NCBI GenBank assembly: GCA_009746045.1 | Contig: RPFO01000296.1 | Coordinates: 1,620,388-1,682,387 of the forward strand | Source: Mesostigma viride | Taxonomy: Eukaryota > Streptophyta > Mesostigmatophyceae > Mesostigmatales > Mesostigmataceae | Direction: 5' to 3' | Length of the DNA: 62,000 nucleotides | In this document: positions 10,743-21,257 of the stretch, one piece after another | How the letters are laid out: each line of letters begins with the position of its first letter | Numbering within the stretch: position 1 is the stretch's first letter | Translations under genes and position numbers: made by a program | The notes under the pieces: generated by a model | Told to the model about the DNA's origin: nothing | What the model saw: only the letters and a program-made list of their open reading frames with translations | The model's database searches: none

Positions 10743-13700
10743 TCAAACACTGACTCTGATATCATAGGGGTTCATGTTCTGAAAGAGGAGCTGGTACTGT
10801 TGGCCAGCAGCATCCCGCAGCTTCGTGAGAGCGTCTGCTGGGTTGTCCTCATCATCCACATGAGTCCAGCTGGAAAAATAGGTGGCCTCCTGTTTGAGGA
10901 TCACCCAATCCAAGTCAGTGTGGACAGCAGCAGAGACAGATTTCTTGGTTAGAAAACTGATCACAGATTGGCTGTCAGTATAGAGATGTGAGATGACATT
11001 GCATGTGCTGCCTGCCTGGGTTTGTAGCCAGGTGAGCATGTGCTGCAGGGAACGAGCATGCAATGCAGCAGACACCACAGCACGACATTCAGCTGAGTTG
11101 CTGCTGCCAGGTTTTCTGCGGTGTAGCCTGCTGTACCAGGAAGTGAGGGACATGTAATCTGACCTGTTGGTGAGAAAAAACAGCCCTGATTCCCGTGCCC
11201 CCATCTGATTGATTGTTCTGCTCTCCATGGAGCTGTCCATGACACATTGGATGTGGATGTCTTCCATCAGATTCAGGCCATGGAGGATGAGGGGGGGACA
11301 GTCATTGACCAACTTCCTGATGTGACTGCATTTGATCTTGACTAGAACATCATGGGTGACCCTGCTGATGACAGCTAAGGGAGCCCCACAGATGGCTGAC
11401 CACCACCCCAGTTTGCCCTGAACAGTGGCACACATATGTAAGGGGAGGTAGTTGTCCTGCAGCAGATCTAGACAATCTTGGATATATTCTGCAGGAGGGG
11501 AGAGAGAGCAGACCCACTGATCTGGCTGCCTATGCAGCTGCAACATGATGCCACAGAACTGGATGGGGGTTGTGCTCAATTCCACCTGTTTGCCAATCTC
11601 ATATGATTCCTGGACCTGCTGAATAAAGGTTTCCACCTCAGCTCTAGGCCCACAAATGAGTTGGTCATCTCCATGCCACACAAAGAACAGCAGTCCAGAG
11701 GGGGTGGGTACAACAAAAAAGCATGGGTCCAGGTCATCATACGTGGCCTTGAGCTTTTTGAATACTTCCTCTGCTGAGTCTCTGAAAATTTTTGGGGCAC
11801 TGACAAGCCCTTCCACCCCAATGTTGATGATAAGGTGGGGCTCATCAATATAAGGTTTCCACACAGCTGGGGTGTCTACCACGTACACCTTCCCTTTCCA
11901 CACAGATTCAGCCTTTTCTGGGTCCCCCCTGAGGAAGGCCCTTTTAATATCAGTGGCTTTGCAGACATAGTCTTGGCCTGCATTGAGGTTGTGGAGGAAG
12001 AGGGAGAGCATGATCCTGAGTGAGGTTTGTTGCAGCCCAGGTGTGTATGTTTCCCCTTTTGGCAGTGTGGAGGTCCCCTTTAATTCTGTGACACATGGTC
12101 TGGCATGGAAGATTGGGGAGCCCACTTTTTGTGGTTTTTGTTTGAGAACAAATTTTAATCTGAGCTTTTTGGCTCCCTCTGGCACGTCCCATGAAGGGGT
12201 GACAGGCGGTTTGTATTGAGGGTTTTTGGGGTTGGGCAGGACCCATTCCTGCCTGGCTTGGTGGACAATGGCCATCAGCCACTTGGTAAACCCTTTTTGT
12301 GTTTTGCATTCTTGTATGACGTGGGAGATTTGGTGGGGTGAGTGCATGGCTATGTCCCACTTACCCAGCCCAAAGGCTGAGGGATGGAGGAACTGGCTGT
12401 GCACTAACTTGTCCAGATCAGGGATCTCCCCTGGTGCATACTGAGTGTTGACTGCCTTGATGACAGCATCCATACCAGGGACAATACTGGAGAGAGGGAT
12501 TTTAAAGTGGTCCAGAGGAACTGCACCCACCCCTGTGACACTGAGCTCATTAGCTGAGATAAGCACCCCAGGATAGGATACAAAAGGTTCCCCCAACAAG
12601 GTGTTACCAGAGTACCCCTCCACCACCTGGAAGGGTGTCTGAATACCAAGTATAGGGAGCATCACTTGTCCCACTACATCCAGTGAGCTTTGGCCTGAGA
12701 AATCCTGCACCCGTGCCCAAAATGAAGGTGCAATCTCAAGACCAGGGATGGCTTGTGCACTGATCACACTGACCTGTGCCTGAGTGTCTATTGCCAGGGT
12801 CCAGGGGTCCTGACTAGTGCACACAGCTGAGACTTTTGCCAACCCTGCGGCCACAGCAGCTTGTTGCTTATGTGACCTGTGTAATGCTTGCAAGGCGACT
12901 GCCAATCTTGACCTCAGAGCGGGAGGGTTGGCAGACAATTTGGTGCCTTGGGGCTGAGCTAATGCTTCCAACCCAGCTACCTCGTGCCTGGTTAAGCAAT
13001 CCCCAGGTTGTGAAGTGGGCCTGGCTTCACTGAGGGTGGAAGGGTTCACAGAGGGTGCTGTGGTGCTGTCAACAGCAGTAATTGGTGGCTCAGAGCTACT
13101 GCTGGGCATGCTGGAGTTGCCAGATAGAAGTAGTGAGTCCATGCTTAAAGACTCTTCCCCAGGCACGTCTGCCATGGGAGAATAATACTTCTTAATTCTA
13201 TGACAGCTCACCCTGTGACGCTTCCCATTGATATTGTGCTTGACCTCCACGGTCTTGCTGTTTTTGGTAAATCCACGGATGGTAACTGGACCTAGCCAAG
13301 TTCCAACCTTACCAAAGCTGTTTTCCTTGTAATAGAGAACTTGATCACCTTTTTGGAATACTGGCCTGGAATGGGTTTTATCTTTTTCTGCCAGTTTTGC
13401 TGAGGTTTGTGCACGTGCAGTGTTGTACAGTGCTATCACCTCTGGGGGATATACACCTGCCTGCAGGCCTGCTGGGATTACTTCACCCCACGTGGCATGC
13501 AAGACAGGTCTCATGTTTAGGGTTGTGCACATTTCATGACACCAGAGTGCCCTGTCACAATAGACCCCTGAAGTAGCATCCTTGGAAGGATTTTTGGCTA
13601 GTAGGGTTTTGACAGATCTGATGGTTCTTTCAATGACCCCCTGACCCTCATGATCTTCCAGCCCAGCAATCTCTATTGCTTCACACCCTTCCAGGTCAGT

Positions 13701-14456
13701 CAGACAAGAAAATTGTTGATCAAGCAAAATTCTGTCAACTGGGTAGAATCTGGGTAAAGCAATCATGAGTGCAACACGTAGCTGCCCTGCAGACATGCCA
13801 GGTAGGGGTTCCATTACTGTGAACCTGGACCATGAGTCTTTTAGGATCAGGTAGGGTTGGACATCTTTGTTGATGTGCATCACATCCCCCACTATCATGC
13901 CCCTATTGGTGGAAGGAGTTGCAGTATGCCATTTTTGAGGTTTGGGGCTATTGAACTGACATTCTTGACAGTGTTGTCTAGCCAGTTTTACTGCATTCCT
14001 GAGTTGTTTTCCCATGCTACTACCCCCCAGCCGTCTGGCCAGTTCCTCAGCCACTGTTTCATGACCCATGGCTAGGTGCAGCTGATGAGCAAGCTCCTTG
14101 ATATCTATGGAGTTGTCAACAGTAGGGGTTAGTGCTTTTATGTAAGGTTCCAGAACAGGGTGTTGGGAGGACAGTAAGGTTGCTGCCTCAAAATCAATTA
14201 TGCCCTGGTTGCCATCCCCAATGGTAATGAGATCATCATCCTCAGAGTACATAAGGTGAGTGAACTCACATTGATTTGGGTAGCGAGGCCTGTTGCAACG
14301 GCTGCCTGGAGGCCCCAGGGGATGACGTGCGTGCCAGCAGCCCGGGCAGAGATCCACCCCGTTGGCCAGGGAGTCGTTGTTGGGGCAGTTGTGCCGTGCG
14401 TGCCCTCGTTGGAAGCACCTCAGGCACCTTATGGACCCCCCAGGGTTGCCAGGCTG

Positions 14457-14487
<31 letters not shown>

Positions 14488-14630
14488 CCCTGCTGGGACC
14501 GGTTCTGGCCCTGCTGGGACCTGTTGTTGTTGTTGTTTTGGCCCTGTTGGGACCTGTTGTTATTGTTGCCCTGCTGGGACCTGTTGTTGTTGTTGTTGTT
14601 GTTGTTGTTGGGGTTGCCATGCAGGGGCAC
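10743..14630 (-). CDS. E2 polyprotein: zinc knuckle, integrase, retropepsin-like, RT, RNase H
   Basis: 1,295 residues. An Asn-rich start (AAC repeats) leads to a CCHC knuckle (C69, C72, H77, C82) and a second motif CPGCWHARHPLGPPGSRC. Integrase follows: HHCC zinc site (H185, H190, C221, C224), catalytic D249, D304 and E334, and a GPY/F-like module near 444-450. After integrase comes a retropepsin-like region with LAIDTQAQVSVIS (D615) and LLGEPF. RT has TDIKRAFLRG (D894) and WHGDD (986-989) in place of YVDD. RNase H shows MDSS, AECRAV, TDSQS and NPADALTK, as in Copia. ORF2 overlaps the first 202 bases, in a frame that fits a -1 shift from Gag, so this ATG may not be the true start. The frame is open throughout. 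Confidence 0.9.
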
Positions 14631-15919
14631 ACGGTGCCACGTGTTGCCACGCCCCTGAGAGCCACTGCCCCCTTGGTGGGAGGACTTGTGGGTCTTGGGT
14701 GCCCCCCCTGGCTGGCCTGCCCCTTGCGTTTGTGGCCTTGGACACCCTGGACCTTGGGGTCCTGGGCCTGGTTGTTGCCAGTACCCAGGGGGTCCACTGC
14801 CTCCTCGATATAGAGCATGGCAGCTCTGAAGTTGTCCCAGAGGGACTTGAGGCCTGTAAGCAGGGTAGCCAGGACAGAAGGTTGCAAATTAGCTTTTGTT
14901 AGCCAGGTGTGGATGAGATACCTTGGTTGGAGCTTGAGAAGCTCAAGGTCTTTCTCAATCATTACCCTGTATGTTTTTGCATCCCCAGAGAGGTTATTCT
15001 TGTTCACCTTATATGCAGCAAGCCAGTTGAAACGTTCTACTGCTTCCATGTGGTTATTGGTAAGCACTAGCTGTTTCAGATCAGTGATAAAGGTAGGCCA
15101 CTGTTCAATGGCTGCTTCAGGTGTCAGGGTACGTTCCTGATAGGTTTGAATCAATGCTCTGATTGCAGGAGATGATTGATGGAATGTGGAGGAGGCCCTG
15201 AGAGCCTTAAACTGATGTCTAAGGTTAAGACCTTCCATCCCATACTCCAAAGCAAAAACAAATTGCTTAGCTTGTTCAACAGTGTGACCCTCAGGCAAGC
15301 CAGCAATATTGATTTTGGATTCCTTTTTATGAGGGTTAAACACACCTGTGAGAGGGGGGTTGGCCCTCAAGAAGCTGTCGGTTGCTTGTTGCAGGCGGGT
15401 GGGGTCCAGGTTGATGGTCCCCCGCTCATACCGCGACATCAGGGCGCGCAGGCCCTCGACAGTTTGCAGCTGGTTAGCTGTTAACTGCTGATCTTGCAAC
15501 GAGGCCAGCTGGGCCTGGAGAATGGCGAGCTGTTCCAGGACATCCCCGCTCCTTGGGGGGGCCTCAGCAGGCCTGTTGGGTGCCTGTGGCACCTCTGCAC
15601 CTCCCCCCAGGGCCTCCTGGGGTCCTGGCCACCCCCCCTGGTTTGGGAGGGGGCCCCAACCCACAGGGCGAACCTGGGGTGGTGGGGGAGGGGGAGGGGG
15701 GGTCATGGTGGCCCTGGGGGAGCCCGGGGGTGTCCGGGTAACCCCACTGGGTCCAGCCCCATCGGTGGAGGGGCGGGCAGGGGTGTCTGCCTCTGCTCTC
15801 CTCCTGGCCTCCTCCCGCATGAGACGCTTCATCTCCTTGCGTACCTCATGCTCCCGGAGGGCTGCCTGAAAAGCAGCCTCATCCTCGGGTATGTCAGGGA
15901 GTGGTTCTCCCATGATCAT
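14429..15919 (-). CDS. E2 Gag (ORF2)
   Basis: 496 residues. A charged start and Pro-rich linker (about 60-125) lead to a helical capsid-like region (about 195-380) containing GLPEGHTVEQAKQFVFALE, clearly related to the E3 Gag. The zinc knuckle is not in this frame but in the overlapping polyprotein frame. The last 60 residues read the AAC repeats as poly-Thr, which suggests the ribosome normally shifts to the -1 frame there. Its ATG overlaps the ORF1 stop as ATGA, so translation may depend on re-initiation after ORF1 or on another shift. Confidence 0.85.
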
Positions 15920-17199
15920 AGCAGGCCGGACTGGACAGTCCGCCTCTTTGCCCTTCCTCGCGCCCAGGGCCAGCAGTCCCTCCTTGTACTGCAGGGGTTG
16001 GGGGGAGAGGGTTTCTTGCTGGTGGTTTCCAGCGGGGGGGCTTCTTCAGCTACCACCCCATGTTTGGCCAAGATGGCCTCCGTGACCCTGGCTTGGGTGA
16101 TGGAGGACATGGTTTTAAAGTGTGCTGACCGAGCAAGCTCGGCCAGGTCTTGACTGTCCGCATAGTCCATGGGATAGTCAGCATTTTTTAAGAGGTCACG
16201 TAACCGCTGGGTGGCCTCGCGGTACGCGTCCGCCATCGCCTGGTGGGTAGCCAGGCGACGGGCGGCTTCCTCTTCATATTCTTGCCGCTTAGCGGCGAGC
16301 CGAAAAGCCGCCTCTCGGCGGACCTCTCGGTCCCGCTGCCGCGCTCGGCGTTCTTCATTTGCCACCAGCGCGGCCTGCTCGACCGCCAGGAGCGCTGGGG
16401 TAAGATTGATCTCAGTCTCCCCATCGGGGAGACTGGCAGTGTCGGATACCTCATCGTCGGACATTGGTTGTCCGGCGATGGGTTCCACAGGTTTTCGCAC
16501 CACCCGTGCGAGTTTAATACTCTCCATGTCCTTCTTCTTGCGAAGAAGGGACGCAGAGGGTCGCCCAAACGTTAGCTCAATGTGGTTATGTCCCTGGGCG
16601 AAAGGGACATTAAGGTTTGATGTGGCGGGACGAAAGGTAATCGTCCCGTCCGGTGCCACCGAGGCCGTCTGACGGGGCATACGCTCCCGAAGAGATGGCA
16701 ACGTGGGGCCGGACTGTGGAGCCTCAGTGGGGTTTACCACCGAGGTCTCCGCAGCCATGGCCGCGCCAGCCGTGGTTGCGGCTGGGGCGACCGCCGGAGT
16801 CGAGGGTAAGCCGGTCTCCCCGGGGGGAGCCGTCTCGGCCTCCGGCCTCGCAGGGGAGGGGGGTAGGTCGGTCGGCTTTGCAGCCGCCGTCCCCTCGTCC
16901 TGGCAACAGTTACGTTAAATAGTGCCGGAACCTTTTGCCCACTGAGGCAAATCGGGCCGGAACACTATTTTTGCCCGGAATAACCACTTCCGAGCACCCA
17001 AGTTAATTCGGCCGAATTAACTTGGGTGCTCGGAAGTGGTTATTCCGGGCAAAAATAGTGTTCCGGCCCGATTTGCCTCAGTGGGCAAAAGGTTCCGGCA
17101 CTATTTAACGTAACTAAAACCTGGCCTCATGGAGGGGGGACGAAGAGCCCGAGACATCCGCCTAGGCCGCTGAGCACGCACCACTAAATGCGCCGGAAC

Positions 17200-17288
17200 T
17201 GCCTCAGTGAGGATTCGAACCCCTGACCTCCAAGGTGCACAGGTTTTAGTTACGTTAAATAGTGCCGGAACCTTTTGCCGCCTGAGGC
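17200..17288 (-). other. tRNA-like cloverleaf, first core of FB2
   Basis: The same 89-nt tRNA-like sequence as in FB1, on the minus strand, with acceptor GCCTCAG/CTGAGGC and B-box GGTTCGAATCC intact. Confidence 0.6.
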
Positions 17289-17412
17289 AAATCGGTCCGT
17301 AACACTATTTTGCCCGGAATAACCACTTCCGAGCACCCAAGTTAATTCGGCCGAATTAACTTGGGTGCTCGGAAGTGGTTATTCCGGGCAAAATAGTGTT
17401 ACGGACCGATTT

Positions 17413-17501
17413 GCCTCAGGCGGCAAAAGGTTCCGGCACTATTTAACGTAACTAAAACCTGTGCACCTTGGAGGTCAGGGGTTCGAATCCTCACTGAGGC
17501 A
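17413..17501 (+). other. tRNA-like cloverleaf, second core of FB2
   Basis: Third copy of the 89-nt tRNA-like sequence, opposite in direction to the copy at 17200-17288. Acceptor stem and T-arm are unchanged. Confidence 0.6.
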
Positions 17502-17968
17502 GCTCCGGCGCATTTAGTGGTGCGTGCTCAGCGGCCTAGGCGGATGTCTCGGGCTCTTCGTCCCCCCTCCACGAGGCCAGGTTTTAGTTACGTTAAATAG
17601 TGCCGGAACCTTTTGCCGCCTGAGGCAAATCGGTCCGTAACACTATTTTGCCCGGAATAACCACTTCCGAGCACCCAAGTTAATTCGGCCGAATTAACTT
17701 GGGTGCTCGGAAGTGGTTATTCCGGGCAAAATAGTGTTACGGACCGATTTGCCTCAGGCGGCAAAAGGTTCCGGCACTATTTAACGTAACTGCAACCATT
17801 GTAAGTCTTTTTGTTCTTTTTCTTTTTCTTGGAAATGGCCGCATCGCCAGCCGGCTTCTTGTTGTTGTCTCTGGGCATCCGCCGATCCTGCCCATCATCA
17901 TCCTCGTTGTAGGTAAGCTTCTTAGCGACATTCTTGTTCGTGATAGCCATGGTAGCAAATAAAATTCA

Positions 17969-18441
17969 AGTTAGAATGCGGTGGGATATATTGCTTGAGA
18001 ACACTGAAAGCTTGGAGCAATGAATTGCTTTGTTCATTAGAAAATAGGTTTACCCTTTATCAACGTTCCTCTCACCGGCTGCGCCGCCAGTGACCGTTGG
18101 GTGCAGACCGTTGGCCCGAGGCCGCACGATGACAGGTAGCTGCCTAGTCACTGCATCGTGCGATCACAAATCAATGCACGCTGCAGTACGGTCCCTATCT
18201 AGGATACTCTAGTACCGTCCAATGACAGGACACTACGTATACTGGGTACTGACATCTGTCACGTACCTCAGTACCCAAAGTACCTATCTAGGGAAACGTA
18301 TGCGACTCGACTAGCATCCCTATCTGCATAGCCCACGTGGTATTTATATTCACATACCAACGTGGGTTTACAAGGCTTATTCATACGTTGTATTCACAAT
18401 GCCTTTGAGACTTAGTCTACAGCAAAGCATGGAGACTAACT
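17969..18441 (-). repeat. E2 5' LTR
   Basis: 473-bp LTR upstream of ORF1 on the minus strand. The sequence directly inside it is TGAATTTTATTTGC, which does not look like the 3' end complement of a tRNA. Confidence 0.92.
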
Positions 18442-20773
18442 ACACCATGCACGCAAGGGCCGGCTGCACACACACGTACATACACCGCGCACGCAAGGGG
18501 CGGCTGCACACACACGTACACACACCGCGCACGCAAGGGGCAGCTGCACACACACGTACATACACCATGCACGCAAGGGGCTGCACACACACTTACACAC
18601 ACCTTGCACGCAAGGGCCGGCATGCACACACACTGGCATACACCGCGCACGCAAGGGGCGGCTGCACACACGTACATACACCGCGCACGCAAGGGGCGAG
18701 TGCACACACACGTACACACACCGCGCACGCAAGGGGCGGCTGCACACACACGTACACACACCATGCACACAATTGCCGGCATGCACACACACGTACATCC
18801 ACTGCGCACGCAAGGGGCAACTGCACACACATGTACACACGCTTGGGGCGGCTGCACTCACATGTACACACACCGCGCACGCAAGGGCCGGCTGCACACA
18901 CACGTACATACACCGCGCACGCAAGGGGCAACTGCACACACACGTACACACACCATGCACGCAAGGGCCGGCTGCACTCACATGTACACACACCATGCAC
19001 GCAAGGGCCGGCTGCACACACACTTACACACACAATGCACGCTTGGGGCAACGGCACTCACATGTACATACACCATGCACGCAAGGGGCGGCTGCACACA
19101 CACGTACACACACCATGCACGCAAGGAGCGACTTCACGCACAGGTACACTCACCATGCACGCAAGGGGCGGCTGCACACACACGTACACACACCGCGCAC
19201 GCAATTAAGGGACGGCTGCACACACACGTACATACACCGCGCACGCAAGGGGCAACGGCACTCACATGTACATACACCATGCACGCAAGGGGCGGCTGCA
19301 CACACACGTACATACACCGCGCACGCAAGGGGCGGCTGCACACATACGTACCTACACCGCGCACCCAAGGGGCGACTGCACACATACGTACCTACACCGC
19401 GCACGCAAGGGCCGGCTGCACACACACGTACACACACCATGCACGCAAGGGCCGGCTGCACACACACGTACATACACCGCGCACGCTTGGGGCGGCTGCA
19501 CACACACGTACCTACACCGCGCACGCAAGGGGCGGCTGCACACACACGTACATACACCGCGCACGCAAGGGGCAACTCCACTCACATGTACATCCACCGC
19601 GCAACCACGGGGCGGCTGCACACACACGTACATATACACCGCGCACGCAAGGGGCTGCTGCACACACACTGACACACAAAATGCACGCTTGGGGCGACGG
19701 CACTCACATGTACATACACCGCGCACGAAAGGGGTGGCTGCACACACACGTACATCCACCGCGCACGCAAGGGGCGGCTGCACACACACATACATACACC
19801 ATGCACGCAAGGGGCGAGTGCAAAAACATGTACATACACCGCGCACGCAAGGGGCAACTGCCCACACATGGACATACACCATGCACGCAAGGGGCGGCTG
19901 CACACACATGTACATCCACCGCGCACGCAAGGGGCGAGTGCACACACACGTACACACACCGCGCACGCAAGGGGCGGCTGCACACACACGTACACACACC
20001 ATGCACGCAATTGCCGGCATGCACACACACGTACATCCACCGCGCACGCAAGGGGCAACTGCACTTTACACATGTACACACACCGCGCACGCTTGGGGCA
20101 GCTGCACTCACATGTACACACACCGCGCACGCTTGGGGCGGCTGCACACACACGTACCTACACCGCGCACGCAAGGGGCGGCTGCACACACACGTACATA
20201 CACCGCGCACGCAAGGGGCAACTGCACACACATGTACATACACCGCGCAACCACGGGGCGGCTGCACACACACGTACATACACCGCGCACGCAAGGGGCG
20301 GCTGCACACATACGTATACCTACACCGCGCACGCAAGGGGCGACTGCACACACATGTACATCCACCGCGCACGCAAGGGCCGGCTGCACACACACGTACA
20401 CACACCATGCACGCAAGGGCCGGCTGCACACACACGTACATACACCGCGCACGCAAGGGGCGGCTGCACACACACGTACATACACCGCGCACGCAAGGGG
20501 CAGCTGCACACACACGTACATACACCATGCACGCAAGGGGCTGCACACACACTTACACACACCTTGCACGCAAGGGCCGGCATGCACACACACTGGCATA
20601 CACCGCGCACGCAAGGGGCGGCTGCACACACGTACATACACCGCGCACGCAAGGGGCGAGTGCACACACACGTACACACACCGCGCACGCAAGGGGCGGC
20701 TGCACACACACGTACACACACCATGCACGCAATTGCCGGCATGCACACACACGTACATCCACTGCGCACGCAA
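18442..20773. repeat. 40-bp minisatellite array, block 4
   Basis: The array resumes with the duplicated ACACC and continues to the CGCAA duplication of E3. A higher-order period of 1,960 bp is visible: the variant string beginning CATGCACGCAAGGGCCGG at 18446 recurs at 20406, followed by the same rare monomers (CTTACACACACCTTGCACG, CACTGGCATAC). Confidence 0.95.
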
Positions 20774-21151
20774 AGTTAGTCTAAGTCTCCCGCCTGTAGC
20801 CTAAGTGGACACGTGCCAGCACCGCCGGCGCCCAATTGGGTACTGGGACGGTGCTGGACTAGAGCAGTCGTGGCATGGACACGTGGCTGTACTCAGTATG
20901 TGATGAGCCGGTACCTCAGTACCGGGACTGTAGTTGTCATGTTAGGACTGACTAGATCAGGTTGTAACTGATAGGTTAGTCCGTCCAGGATCAGTAAGTT
21001 AGTTTAACTTACGCAAAGTCTGGCCAGCCATCGTTGACGGCTGGCCAGCAGTATATGTGCCACATTATCCTAATGCCAAGGTGTCTCGTCGTTCACGCAC
21101 ACACACGCCATTTGGCAGTGCCCGAGCATTCCAGCTTTGTGTTGCATAACT
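20774..21151 (+). repeat. E3 5' LTR
   Basis: 378 bp, identical by eye to 30650-31027. A TATATG at about 21053 is a possible TATA box. The bases after it (TGCATTAAAAACTCC) do not resemble a tRNA-iMet primer site. Confidence 0.92.
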
Positions 21152-21257
21152 TGCATTAAAAACTCCAAAAACATACACACAACAGACGACGAGCGTTCGT
21201 TTTCGCGAACAAAACAACCCATTCCATTTTTCGACCTCCAGTTTTTTTTGGAAAAAA

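Larger units (their letters stand above)
16908..17791. mobile_element. Foldback element FB2 (palindrome-core-palindrome-core-palindrome)
   Basis: 884 bp with termini AGTTACGTTAAATAG and its inverse, flanked by GCAAC at 16903-16907 and 17792-17796. Three palindromes (each about 205-215 bp, centre TTCGGCCGAA) alternate with two cores in opposite orientation. The first palindrome differs from the other two (GTGTTCCGGCCC and GCCTCAGTGGGC instead of GTTACGG and GCCTCAGGCGGC), but each is internally self-complementary. It interrupts E2 ORF1 without shifting its frame apart from the duplication. Confidence 0.85.
15916..17950 (-). pseudogene. E2 ORF1, coiled-coil protein interrupted by FB2
   Basis: Starts at the ATG at 17950 shortly after the 5' LTR. 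The first 53 or so codons are Lys-rich, with a KKKKKNKK stretch. FB2 then splits the frame at 17791/16908. If FB2 and one copy of GCAAC are discounted, the frame stays open to the stop at 15916. The remaining part includes a long Arg/Glu/Ala-rich coiled-coil (about 16,200-16,400) and a segment SSITQARVTEAILAKHG. It has no known enzyme motif. E3 has an equivalent upstream ORF, so this extra protein is a family trait. It stops in ATGA with the Gag start. Confidence 0.7.
9898..18441 (-). mobile_element. LTR retrotransposon E2 (three ORFs, pol order IN-PR-RT-RH)
   Basis: 8.5 kb on the minus strand with LTRs of 471 bp (9898-10368) and 473 bp (17969-18441). The LTR ends are AGTTAG...CTAACT rather than TG...CA. 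The TSD is ACACC at 9893-9897 and 18442-18446. Three ORFs are present: an extra coiled-coil protein, Gag, and a polyprotein. The LTRs differ by about three small changes by eye. No sequence like the tRNA-iMet site follows the 5' LTR. Foldback element FB2 sits in ORF1. The RT and RNase H are Copia-like. E3 is a related family. Confidence 0.93.

Noticed and set aside
14450-14660. Poly-Leu/Val frames antisense to the E2 Asn repeats
   Set aside because: Antisense reading of AAC repeats inside the pol/Gag overlap.
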